Origin: Pegea sp. RAD2-039
Lineage: Eukaryota > Chordata > Thaliacea > Salpida > Salpidae
DNA: 64,000 nt
Direction of reading: 5' to 3'
NCBI GenBank assembly: GCA_034620365.1
Contig: JAQGEQ010000272.1
Span: 554,971-618,970, forward strand
Position 1 is the first letter of the stretch. Each line of letters starts with the position of its first letter. The position numbers were made by a program, and so were the translations under genes. This document shows positions 50,101-61,568 of the stretch, one piece after another. The notes under the pieces were generated by a model, which was given only the letters and a program-made list of their open reading frames with translations, was not told the origin of the DNA and searched no databases.

Positions 50101-53100
50101 AGAGTTTTATCGTAAGCTTTTTAAATTAAAGAAGTTGATAAAGATGGCTTTTGGAGTGATAAAGTACCCCAATGTGTCCTTAAAAAGTGTCCTGAACTAG
50201 AAGCCCCTCATGGTAATTGGTCATGCACAGATGAAAGAAACCTGTTCAGTAACTGCAGGTATTAAACTTTTTACTTAAAATTTTATTGTTTTTTTTTAAT
50301 TATTAATTTTACTTGAAAGTTTATCTTGTAATGAGGGATATAATCTTATTGAAGAAACTAACATAGTCTGTAAACTACCTGAAAAAGAAGACTTGATTGG
50401 CAAGTGGAGCAAACCAAAATACTCTTGCCAATATGGAGAAAGTATTTATTTAATTTCAGAAAAAATTGTTTGATTTTTTTTAAAGATTTTATTTTCAATT
50501 ATTTTTAGTTGTAAGTTTCAAAAGACACTTTAGTTTTAAACCAGGACCTCTTTCATAAAACAATTTGTTGGCAGTAATCTTGTGCAAAAAGCCAGATCTC
50601 GATGTAGTGATGACTAGAGAATGTGAAAATTCGTTCAGTCCACTAGAGGGAGTAGTCGGGGAAGTTTGTCGATACAGATGTAATCGAGGTTATGTCCTCC
50701 ATGGAGCCGAGCAAGTAGTTTGCAGTAAGTTTCTTGATTGTCAAAATACTTGATGTCAAACGATTTAAACAAAATTATATTAGTGATCTTGGATTAATTT
50801 TAGCAGATTCTGTAGTGTTCTACTATAAATTATTATATCAGGGAATTCGTCACTAACTTTTAGCTGCTCTTTTCGTTCTTTTAGTACCCACATATCTCCA
50901 GATGTTGATAATTCCTGTTAGTGTTGCCCTGGTACCCAAGGAAAGCATAGTGATGATTTTCCTTGGGCGTCAGCTCGCATCACTATCTTCTTTTTTCTGG
51001 TCAACTTTCTCTGAAAGTTAATCCAGTTCACTGTTAGCTTAACACTTCTTATTTCACATGCTCAAAATCTTTTTTCGTCCAATGATGATGCCTTGTTATA
51101 ACTTTAACAGATGCAAACGGTTATTGGAGTGAATCAACTCCCTACTGTTCTTCTGTTAAATGCGAATACTACCCACGTGTCAATGATTTAGCCTATCCGA
51201 TATGTGAAGGAAATAATGTTGGTGATAAGTGTTTGTAAGTTTATTTGTTCTAATTTTGATCATAAGCTTTTAAAGTATTTCAAATAAACTTGAAATAAAC
51301 CTTAAAGAAGTGATTACTTCTACGGAATGTAAGCGAAAGACATGACGCGCATGCGCAGAAGATAAAATCAACGTTATAAATACTCTATATGTGTAATCTA
51401 ATTTTTAGAAATGTTTTGCACCTCTGTGGTTTCAAGTCGGCTCAGTTTTAAATAACGATAATTTCTTCAATAAATTCTAAACCTTTTTTCAGGTATAAAT
51501 GCGCAGATTCGATGTATTCAATCAAGGGATCAGATGAACTAGAATGCATTCTAATTACTAATTCTACAGCAAAATGGTTTCCCAACGAGCCTACTTGTGA
51601 AAGTAACTTCATTTATTTATTAATAAAATACAAACGTGATTAATGGAAGAATTTGATTATAGAATTTTGTATTCAAATACTTTGTAACCTATTTTAACTC
51701 AGGAAATGTTTGTGAGCCTTTCAAAGATACAGAGATTGAAAAATGGGAGTGCGCTGAGACAATTTTCAAAGAGACTTTAAATCAAAGCTTTGTAGCTGAG
51801 AATAGGTATTGTTTGCTGACCTGTTTAGATGATACATATGAATATGTGGGAGACAGAAACGCAACTTGCCGTAAGTTATTTAACGTAGACACAAAAAATC
51901 TATAAATAGCTTTATGGAATTCAAAGTTAAGTGAATTACTTGAAATGATTTAACCGATATACAAAGATTTTGGTTTTTCTTCTCACATTAAATGCTAATA
52001 ATGATATTATCTACCAAATTCAAGTAGTGTGACAAATGGCAAATAATAAAATTTAAAATACATTTTTACCAGACAGCTTATAATAGAATGAAGTTACAAT
52101 TAAATTTTTTTTTTATTTCGAAAACTGAAATCTTCTATCAAAAGACTTCAACTATTTGTTGTGTACACTACTAACTATTGCATCTTTAAAAGTAAAGTTT
52201 TAAAAATTGGAAAAATCACAGACATATTAGACGCATTATATATCATAAAAAATTAGTAAATTGTTTAAATCCTTTTATTTAAGTTTATTATCTATTTTAT
52301 AAACGATAATTTTGAAAATACATTATTATAAACTCATATAAAAATATACAGAAAAGTTTGGCGAATGGTCACACAAGCCAAAATGTAGAAGTCTGCATTG
52401 TTTGCCAGCTATAAGTGAAATTGAAAATGGAATCGTGAATTGTAGTGGAGGCAATTACATCATGGGCGAGTGCGAGTGAGTTGAAAGTTCAATTAACTAA
52501 CTGCTCAGAAGACTCACTTGATCTTATATCTAGCAAAATAAGTTCTATAAAAATATTTGTTGAATCTTGTTTACAGGTTCACTTGTAAAGATAATTTTGT
52601 TCTGAGTCATCATAAGATCTTTCGATGTCAAAGAAATCCGAATGAAGATCTTGAATGGAGTAGTGAAGTTCCGTCTTGCATCAGTAAGTCTTCACCTCTT
52701 TTTAATTCTTTCTTTATAAATTGTGTAAAAATTAATTTGTGAATTCAAAGTTTGCTTTTTATACTAAGGTTTTCTTGCTGTTGGTAAACCATATTGTACT
52801 TCTGCTTTTTGTAGTTTTAACTGTTGCGCCCTTCTTATTCAATCTTATTATTCAAAAGCTTTCATGTTTCTATTTAGATAAGTTTCATTTACTTTTGAAA
52901 TTGATAGCTTTTTGCCATATTTTAACATGATTAGTTGCTGGATACTTTTTTGATATTTCTAAAACATATTACTTGGTCACGATCTACATATATGAAAAGT
53001 TCTTAAGTGCCAAAATAAGTATTTTCAATTTGAAATCTGTATTTTTAATTTCCGTTTTCGATTTCATAAAATCTTTAATTAGTTTTATTTTTAGTAAAAG

Positions 53101-54699
53101 GATGTAAGGTGGTCACACATGACTATTTGTTCTCATGAAGTCAAAACTTTTAAATATGAAATAAAATTAGATATCCTTCGTCTGAAACTTTAAAAATTTT
53201 AATAATTCGATTTGTAAATTGAAAATATTTTTATCATTAAAGCAAAACCGTGCCCTAGTTTAGAAGACACTATGCGCTTGCATGGAACAAGGGATTGTAC
53301 AAATGGTTTACAAGTAGGCTCACAATGCTTTTATAAATGTGCCAGACACCATTATGTCTATCCACCAACTTCAAACCCAATAACTTGTCAGGACAATTTA
53401 CGTTGGGACAAACCTGAGCCTTGCTGTGCTTGTAAGTTGCAGTTGCTTTTTGTTTATAAATTTAAATACATCATTTTTTAGTTAAACAATTTCTTTAATC
53501 CAAATATAAAACTGATTTACTCAAATTTGTGATTGTCAGTGAAATGTCCTCCTGATGTATATGCAAATATAGGAATAGTGATAGATGCATCATCGGATAT
53601 TAGTAGAAAAAATTTTAAAAAGTCAAAGCAGTTGACCAACGATTTGATAAAGTAAGTTTAATTCTAAGTTCAAAAAGTTGATAATTACTCCTCGGAATAA
53701 CCCATCATTTGTTTTAATTTGAAACTCATCTAAGCTTCTATTATTAACAATTATAAAGATCTAATCTAAATTAATCTTCACAATGTTCTTTGAGCAGTAC
53801 TATCAGTATAGAGGTGGAAGGTTCAGCCTTATTTTCTGTTCTCACATACGCCTCTAAAAATACAATGGTAAATCAAACCCTTCAACGATTTGTTCAAAAC
53901 AATTTTAATAAAATTTGTTTTAATTACTTTAAACTAAATGATTTGGTTCTAGATAAACTTAGACGAATATCAAAATTCTGCTGATTTCGCTTTAGCCTTT
54001 AAATCTCAAATCAAATACAAAGGAAGTAATTGTACGTTTTGTTTTAATATTTCGTGGAAATTGTATTTAAATATGTATTTAATTGCAGCTAAAATGGTAA
54101 ATGTATTCAAATCTATTATCACCAGCTTGTATAAAACTAAAATTGTGTCTCGATCCAACACACACCGGATTCTATTATTTTTAACTTCTGGAGTGGTTAG
54201 AGGAGCACTTCCCAATCAATTTATGAAACTTCTACATCAAATGAACCCGGCACCAATGGTTAACAGAAAGACACGATTTTAAATAAATTGACAATTAGAT
54301 AAATTAGTTTAAAGAATAAACTTTTAAGTTTCTGATTGAACTTCATTCATAAAACAAAATATTTTCAAACTTTTCAATCAACAGTTTGATTGATTGAACT
54401 CTTTACAGATACTAGTAGTACCTATCAAGAGTAAACGACCAGCTAATTTCAAGTTTCTTAACGATGTCGTTTCAATCAACAGCAAACCCAAAAGCGAAAT
54501 ATTGACGGAAATTTACGATGAAGGCTTTGAGAGCGGAAGCAAAACGATTCTTCAAAAAATTATCGACAAATTTTGTTCTAATCCTTGTAATAGCTACTTC
54601 CATAGTTCTACGGATGTACATAGTCATGGTGAAGATCATGATGAAGATCATGGTGAAGACCATGATGAAGATCATGAAGAAGATCATGATGAGGATTAA
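41193..54699 (+). CDS. Giant secreted protein: Ly6/uPAR domain, 25 sushi (CCP) domains, vWA domain, His-acidic tail (46 exons)
   Basis: Forty-six exons, all with GT-AG borders except one GC-AG, join in phase to 1970 residues. Order: signal peptide (MKSVIFISFIFICCILFKTV; exon 41193-41256). Ly6/uPAR domain in exons 41417-41502, 41782-41883 and 42360-42483 (LRCWECLNA at its start, CCCFEDECN at its end). Then 25 CCP domains from 42894 to 53431. Then a vWA domain in exons 53540-53651, 53798-53867, 53953-54031, 54089-54258 and the start of 54409-54699 (IGIVIDASSDIS, ALFSVLTYAS, ILLFLTSGVV). It ends with six His-x-Glu-Asp tetrapeptides. Most CCPs carry six cysteines, as in selectins, rather than four. 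No transmembrane or GPI signal is visible, so secretion is likely. CCP plus vWA recalls complement factor B/C2 and SVEP1, but there is no protease domain. Function unknown; adhesion or immune recognition is inference. Poly(A) signal AATAAA at 54945-54950. Confidence 0.88.
42894..43849 (+). other. CCP 1-2 cassette (exons 42894-43043, 43550-43673, 43743-43849)
   Basis: First of twelve three-exon cassettes, each encoding two sushi domains. The first exon holds the N-terminal part of the odd CCP (CSGNLLVGSSCIYKC). The second holds its end (GKWEKAPTC) plus the beginning of the even CCP. The third holds the rest (GYNLVGSQTVQC, EWSSKPPIC). Introns enter in phases 1, 1 and 2, and this phase pattern is kept in later cassettes. 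Following cassettes start at 43975, 44765, 45431, 46161, 46731, 47710, 48246, 48819, 49796, 50575 and 51703; CCP 25 is alone in exon 53243-53431. Confidence 0.85.
46161..49466 (+). repeat. Five CCP-pair cassettes with identical exon lengths
   Basis: Exons 46161-46298, 46731-46868, 47710-47847, 48246-48383 and 48819-48956 are each 138 nt. Exons 46369-46504, 47349-47484, 47900-48035, 48435-48570 and 49146-49281 are each 136 nt. Exons 46559-46671, 47542-47654, 48087-48199, 48623-48735 and 49354-49466 are each 113 nt. Intron lengths vary from about 45 to 480 bp, and the amino-acid sequences are well diverged. Confidence 0.9.
50725..51110 (+). other. Intron with overlapping inverted repeats
   Basis: This is the intron after exon 50575-50724. 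CCCAAGGAAA (50935-50944) pairs perfectly with TTTCCTTGGG (50958-50967). The loop contains ATAGTGATG (50947-50955), which pairs perfectly with CATCACTAT (50978-50986). The two pairings interlock like an H-type pseudoknot, or could alternate. The patch is richer in GC than the intron around it. Confidence 0.6.
54625..54696 (+). repeat. 12-nt coding repeat for a His-x-Glu-Asp tail
   Basis: Six tandem 12-nt units (consensus CATGATGAAGAT) encode HGED or HDED variants and end directly at the stop codon. Such a tail could bind divalent metal; that is inference. Confidence 0.95.
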
Positions 54700-55507
54700 G
54701 CGAAATTTGAACAAATTTTTCTTTTAAATAACAATTTTGATAACTTTTTGATGATCCTTTTTTATAGTTTTTGAAAATGTCTTTTTCTAAATTCTTTTGA
54801 ATTTAATCATTTTTATATAAATCACCAAATCTTTTATATGAAGTTAGTTTAAGGTACAATTTCATTTATCAACTTTTTTCAACACTTTTTTATCTATTTA
54901 TTTCAAGTAAAATCTATAACCAAATGTACATTTAAGAAGTAAATAATAAAAATAAGAACTAAAGATTGCTCTGTTAAAGATTAAAGCCAAAAACACACTA
55001 AATTCTAAAAATATATTTTGGCTTTATCCAGGATCGCAGTGAACTTGAACCAACAAATAACTGTTCAGTTACACGCCATCTAGTCTAATCATGTTAATCG
55101 AGCGTACTGACATGACATCACAATTTACATCGAAATTGATTCTAACTAACCTTCTTTTTCTTAATTAATGATAAGGCATCACAATAAAGGTCAAAACGTT
55201 CAACGAATTAGAGTATATCTTTCTTCCAAATTTATTTAATTCTTTTATTTTATTTATTTTAAGCCTGAAACTTAAATTTTAAAGACTTTTTTACTGCGAT
55301 AAATATGATTTCTGAATTGTTTATTTTTTACAATTCTAAAATCAGTTGTGGGTATATGATTGAACGATTTTGTTGATCAAATATCTTTGGAATTAAATTT
55401 TGTGGTATTCTAAGAACATTTTGTCAAAATTATCAAAATTAATCATTTCCAATTAAAACTTGATCCAGAAACTTAAAGATAACAAATTATCGAGAAAATA
55501 CGACGAC
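54700..55507. other. Spacer between two convergent genes
   Basis: About 0.8 kb between the stop of the sushi gene and the stop of the dehydrogenase gene, with the plus-strand AATAAA at 54945-54950 and TTTATT words near 55240 and 55319 usable on the minus strand. No gene seen. Confidence 0.5.
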
Positions 55508-58310
55508 TTAGGGAATTTGAATCATCTCTAAACTCTTTTCCCATAATTCCTCCCCTAAAGTTTCGTTTCTAGCATGATCCCACAATTCTTCTCTGACACA
55601 ATCACTAAAATAGTCACCGCTATACTTGATGACGTCATCGTCTAATATAGTGTACATAATAGTCTGGGCTCCATACTTCGTTTCGCTTAATAAACATAAA
55701 TAGTTAAGATTGTTTAAAAAGCTCTTTCAGTATTTTCTTTATAAAAAAAATTCTAAGTAAACATTAAATTTGTTATCATTACTCACTCCTTCAGTATATA
55801 AAAGGAATAAAAATTTATTAATGTTGGGTATAAAAGTGTTATAAAGTTTGATGAACAAAAGATTTTAATCAGAACAATTATTTTTTCAAATAAAGTTTAT
55901 CATATAGATTAAATTAGTATAAAAACTATTTCAAGAAAAAAGTTTGTAAAATTACCGTAGAAAAATATAACCAAGTAGCCACCATAATGTATCATGTAAA
56001 TGGAAGATATTATTTCCAAGTTCAGAATAAATTGTCCCTTTGATTAGAATAGAATTAAAGATCAAGTTACTGAAAGTGACAAGCTTACCAGGATGAACTG
56101 AATAAGTGGTTATATTATATGATGAAACCCTTCTGCTTAGTTCTTTAGTAAAATAAATGTTTGCAAGTTTTGAATCACAATAAACTTTAAAGTTTTGTAA
56201 AATTCCTTTTGGATCGTAATGTAAACTATTCCAATCTAAAGATCCAAATCTAAAACGAAGTATTGATTGAAGAAAATGTTGTTGTGGTTAACCAACATAC
56301 TTGTACATAACTGAAGCAACATTGATAATTCTTACAGGAGCTTTGACAGATTGTTGTTTCATCTTTGGGAGTAAAAGATTTGTAAGAAGAAAGTGTCCCA
56401 AATGATTTATAGTAAAAACTTTTCCATACTCGTGACTAGTAAGACCAGGCACAAAAAACACGCCTAACAAGAAGTATGTCAACATCAAATACACAGTTGT
56501 TTATCAAATCTACCAGCATTATTGACTAGATAATCAATCTGTTCTTCGTTTGCTAGAAGATCGTTTGCAAAAGTTCGGACACTTTGAAAGTCCTCTAAAT
56601 CTAGTTTCATTATTTTTATCTACCAAATTAATTCAAAGTAATAAGTTGAACATAACTGAATACAAAATACGTAAATTATTTCTAGAATACTAAAATATTA
56701 AACGATATATCTAACCTTATTTCGAGGTTTATTTTTTAAAGCTGTAATTCTATATTTTATTTCAAAAGTAATAATTTTCTTTTAGGACGCACAAATACAA
56801 ATAAAAAGAATTTTTAACAAAATTCTACAGAAATAATCTTTCAATAAGGTTTTGTATTTCTTCATAGACTAGATAGTGGGTATTATTTCTAGCTTAAATC
56901 ATCAGTAAGACTAGAAAGTAAGATTTTAATATCAGTTTAACGCTGTAAATAAGAAAAATCTAAAATCAAATCTCGCTAAACAGCCTCAACAAAAATAAGC
57001 TCTAAAAATTTAGTATTTAAGTCACTATTTAATTCATAATATCACTTTATAGACAGATGAACTAAAAACTGTTTAAGAAAAACGATTTTAACGGCATATG
57101 TTAATAGAATAGTTTTAGATATTTTTTATTCCTCAAACAATAGATAAAGTTAATCTTACTTCTGTTGTGGTGCCGGTTAGCTTTATTATTTCATCTTTAG
57201 TAATTTGAGATTTTTTAAGATTTCTCGAAGCGATAATTAAACGTCCTTTTTTCTTTGCAACTTCAATCGCTGTATACTTCCCGATTCCAGCATTTCCTCC
57301 TATATAGTGTATATAAGTTTAGTTTTTTAATTAAAAGAAACATTAAGAAGTTTAAAATATCGCACAAATCAACATTTACAATAATAACAAAAAAAAGTTA
57401 TTCTATGTTTTTTCGAAATTAAACAAGTTTAACAAACAACAAACTTATCATGAAATCAACGAAGTTTATTTGAACAAGCTGAATAATATTTGTCAAAATT
57501 GCGTAATTCAGATAATTAATACAAAAAACAATAATCATCAAAGTCAATAAACTTTAATCCGAAGCTCTGAATTCCAAAAAATATTCAATCAAACAAATTA
57601 TTTTTTGTACCAATTGATTTATTCAAATAGAGTTTGAATTAAAATTGTTGCCTAATTAATTGAATTATGAAAATTCTGAAATAATTTGATAATAGGTGAA
57701 TAGAACTATAAAATCATTACTTTCATTTTGATAACAATTGAATTAATTAAAAAACTTTTAAACAAACGAAACGATATCAAATAAAAACTTTATCTAAAAG
57801 AAGATTTTTGTTTATCTTTGATGTAGATATTCTTTAAACTATCTACTTCTTGAGTATTTAATAACATATTTTAGAAAACAGTATTTTATAAAACATTCGT
57901 GCTAATAATTGAAGATTAAAATTTCTATCTTGAAATAACCATTTTACCTTTTTCACGAACTAACTGTAAACTTATTTAAGAAGATAATTTGAGGTCTGCT
58001 GTCTTTGAGGTTTGCTTAATCATATTTTATAAATTACTTTCAGTTTTCTATAAGAATTTGAATCTTATATTGAAGAATATGATTTTAACTTTACTTATAA
58101 TTTCAAATAATAAAATTAAATCTAATTATAAGTCGTATGGTCATATTTATCAGTGATTTTTATGATATTATAAACAGACTAACCTGTTATTAGTACAGTT
58201 TTACCTTCTAAAGTCTTTTCACTATAATATAAAGGTCCTTGCTTAAGTCTAGTCTGCCAATAATAGGCAAGTAGAAGTAAACAAATACTAAATATTACTT
58301 TTGAAAACAT
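55508..58310 (-). CDS. RDH11-14-like short-chain dehydrogenase/reductase (seven exons)
   Basis: Exons on the minus strand: 58310-58184, 57299-57160, 56619-56514, 56463-56301, 56249-56089, 56037-55956, 55685-55508; 318 residues in frame. These enzymes reduce or oxidise retinal, other aldehydes or sterols with NADP(H), and are anchored in ER or mitochondrial membranes. An N-terminal hydrophobic anchor (FSKVIFSICLLLLAYYW) precedes the cofactor motif TGGNAGIG (42-49). NNAG stands at 122-125, NHLGHFLLTNLLLP follows, the catalytic Ser is at about 175 (INVAS), and Tyr202 and Lys206 form YCDSK. SVHPGTIYSEL and a C-terminal EELWEKSLEMI helix agree with RDH11-14. Start and anchor fit the family length. 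Substrate cannot be told from sequence. An acceptor-like ATTGTTAG lies 25 nt before the ATG. Confidence 0.93.
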
Positions 58311-58912
58311 TATTAGAATAGATTTAGTTAAAATACTAACAATTAATCAAAATCATGCCAATATTGTTTTGAGGTCCGGGTAATCCCCTTTACAAAAAAA
58401 TATTTTTCTTTTATAAACTTTATTAATACTAGACATACAAAACGTCTCGTTCCATAATTTACGTTAATGTTTAAGTTTAAACATAAAAATATTGGTTATT
58501 AGTTGTTATAATTGTTCTAAAACTTATCTATTTTATTGATAGCTGCTAAAACTGGTTAACGCTGATATTTTAAAGAAAAATGTAGAATGGCTTGAATACA
58601 CCAAGAAGTTTAGCAGTACTTTTGTAAAACACAAAACTATCTTTCTTAGAAAGAAAATAAGCAATGTAATTGCTCGTCTGACAAACTATAGCACCAGAAG
58701 CCAAGATCTTTATTTCCTGTAGCCTTGAAACAATTATTTCAGATTTGTTCTTAGCACAGCAAAGGTTTCAGTTTAGCCACTGAGTTTATTTGACTTTTTG
58801 CTGGTACCAGAAGGAGATCACCAAAAGGGTCTGCAACATCTGTCATCAATAAACATTGTAGACAAAAAGTGCTTTCTCAATAACAAGCAGTGTGTTAGCT
58901 CATAGGCAGTCC

Positions 58913-59160
58913 GTTTCCGTAGTGTAGCGGTTAACACGCCCACCTAGCACGCAGAAGGTCCCGGGTCCGAGCCTAGGTAGACACATATTTGCGACAAAGA
59001 AACGTCCATAAGGAACCCAAGTAAAAGGAGCTTGCTAGTTTGTTTTATTCAACAATTCTAGGAGACGCAAAACTCTGAAATTAAAGCTGGAGTTGAAGCC
59101 TTGTAGGTAGTTTATCACTCATTGTCGTTCTGGTAGCTCCTAAGAGGACTTCTTACAAAA
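58913..59160 (+). mobile_element. tRNA-Val-derived SINE, best copy
   Basis: The head (58913-58983) starts GTTTCCGTAGTGTAGCGGTT and contains a near-perfect A box (TAGTGTAGCGG, 58920-58930) and a B box (GGTCCGAGCC, 58964-58973). It resembles animal tRNA-Val (GTTTCCGTAGTGTAG.GGTTA, AGGTCCCGGGTTCGA). The acceptor, anticodon and T stems no longer pair well, and a long body follows, so it is not a working tRNA. The body (58984-59160) recurs at 3262-3460 and, shortened, at 17100-17240. Confidence 0.85.
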
Positions 59161-61560
59161 GATCCCATGTTTAAGAACTTTCAAATTTATTTTTTGTATC
59201 AATTTAATTCTGTCATATCACAATTAACATAACACCACAAAAAGTTTCAATATGTGGTGCCTAGGACTTATCTCAATCACTTGATTTTATGGTTATATGA
59301 CCTTTTCACAAATTCTGTGATGCTCCCTTAAGAATGTTTATCCCATACTGTCCACTAATAAAGTGGGAATGATAATTGTACCATCTTTTAAAAGTGTTCA
59401 TTTTAGAAACATAGAAGAAATAAAGCACCTGACAGAATAAAAAGAAATCTTATCATTCAACTCGCCTTTGATGATGTGTATGGAAGTGAAAATGTCAAAA
59501 CTAGATTTGATTTCTTGGCCTTAAGAAAAATATTTCTAGTATCTTTTGGAAAACGATCTTGCCTTTAATGAACCCTATTAAAAGAGTAGGTTCAAGATCA
59601 ATTAGGTACAAATCGTTATCAACAAGGTATATATGAACGGGTTGGATTACGTGATGAAGCACTATCGCAAGTTTTACTTTCTCTATAATCGCGCCACTTA
59701 ACAACTCAAGTTTCATTTTCTTTAGACTTAATCTTGTATTTTGTTTAATAGGAGTTAACAAATTTGGATTCTTTGTATAAGAGATGTTTTACATTCAACA
59801 GGCGTTTAATGTGAGGCGGAGTTTTGATGCGATTGGGTCGCGATATTCCCTCATTACTTCCAGTTGAAAGATGATAGATAGGTTTTAATCATTTCAAAGT
59901 TAGCTGGATAGGAGTTAAGATAGATTGTATAACAATTGGTGTCATTTATAAACGGATTAATTTTAAACAAAATAAATTAGAAAGTAGTTGTAGGTAGAAG
60001 AGAAGTAAGAATTGACTGAGCTGTAAAGCAACTTTTGAGTTCTTGATGAAACGGAGTAACAGATTTAAAACGTTATCTTGAGTGAGAGCGATGATATATC
60101 CATCAAATTGAAGAGTTGATTTAATAGCTTATTGAGTTTAATAGTTAAAAATTAGGAAGGCTGTAATGAGCTGCACCACCTAAACATAGAATAATCGTTC
60201 AATCTATATAAAGGAGAATAAAATCTTCTATCAAGTAAAAAGATTATCACTTGGCTTAGTACTAGCTATAACAATTCTGATAGCTTACAATTACAAGAGG
60301 GGTGCAAACACAGCAGAATCTAGCTTTACACTTAATACTAAATGCGGTCATACCTAGTAAAATAGCTAGGGAATAGATCATTGGGATCAAAAGTTTATCA
60401 GATAGCCAAGGTTGATTTAAGAACGATAGGTTCAGTTGGAATTGTAGTAATGAGACCCAAGTTATATGTTTTTCGTCGAAGACAGCAGGTTACAAAAATT
60501 AATCTAGGTGGGCTTGATAGCATTGGTAGTAGAAATGTTAGTATCAATCTGTTTTAGATTTGGGAATGTTGAAGAAGTACGCATTGAGATATCTAGAGTT
60601 GATTGTAGAAGTTTCTGCTTGGAATTTCATAATTGAGAAGATGTTTGAGGCTACTGTCTTTCAGTTGTTTTTTATTGTAGAAATTTGGTAGGCTGTTTAG
60701 TTCGAGCCTTCAAAGACTCATGGTAGCTTTTGAGTTTTAATTTAATTTTTATGTTTCTTAATATTTGACTCAGCTTTCTTGTATAGGTTTTTAACTCTGT
60801 ATGAATCTTAGGGCTTGGAAAACATGACTTCACCTGTGATGATTTCTAATCATTGATGCCGTCTAAGCTATAGGTGATAGCTAGTGCATCTTTTGATCAA
60901 ATGCCAAAAAGATTCACTTAGATAAGTTTGTAATAACGCTGACAAGCTTTATTCAAGTAGAATATGACCTTGATAAATTACAAAACATCTTATATGTTGA
61001 GGAAATGGAAAAATATTATTATTATTAGAGTTTTCGTCATTGCTTGTGTTTGAAAGCGGAAACTATTATAGGCTGAAGGTTGAGTAGAATGTTTTGATAA
61101 GTTAAGGAAGTTTTAATTATTATCAAACCGTTTGAAGTAAATGTTAACATTATTTTATTTAACTTAGTATACGTTAGTAATGTTTTTGAAAAAAATAATT
61201 TAGCAAAATAATAGCTTCAAAGCTGATATCTCATTTTTAGTTTTTGTAAGTCAGATTATACCTTACGGAGAAAATGTAAATATATTAAAATATTCAAAAT
61301 GTGAAATAATATTTTTAATTAAAATACTTAAAAAAAGTTTGTTTATCTTTTAACTTTGTTTGTTTGTTGTTTTGCAGATACGTAAATATCTTTCTGTTTT
61401 TTCATTATTTAATCTGATCTAAAATATTTTCTATCAAAAGCTACAAAACAAAACTTACTTATAAGATTTGTCTTGATTAGAATATACTAATTTTTAGAAT
61501 GTATTTACTTTTTCTACTTATAAATTTTTAATATTTTTCTTCATAAAGTAGTTTTTGAAA
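59161..61560. other. Unassigned interval, possibly old transposon debris
   Basis: 2.4 kb without a recognised gene. Between about 59500 and 60900 the base composition is somewhat richer in GC than in other spacers, and broken open stretches exist on the minus strand (for instance 59761-59501), but none matches a family I know. No poly(A) tail or terminal repeats were seen. Confidence 0.4.
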
Positions 61561-61568
61561 CAGCTGAG

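Noticed and set aside
54472..54714. Minus-strand ORF rich in Met, Ile and Phe
   Set aside because: It is the antisense shadow of the His-x-Glu-Asp coding repeat.
58913..58983. Functional tRNA-Val gene
   Set aside because: Acceptor, anticodon and T stems do not pair properly, and the segment continues into a repeated SINE body.
59501..59761. 86-codon minus-strand ORF
   Set aside because: No recognisable family, no splice or start context, and it sits in debris-like DNA.
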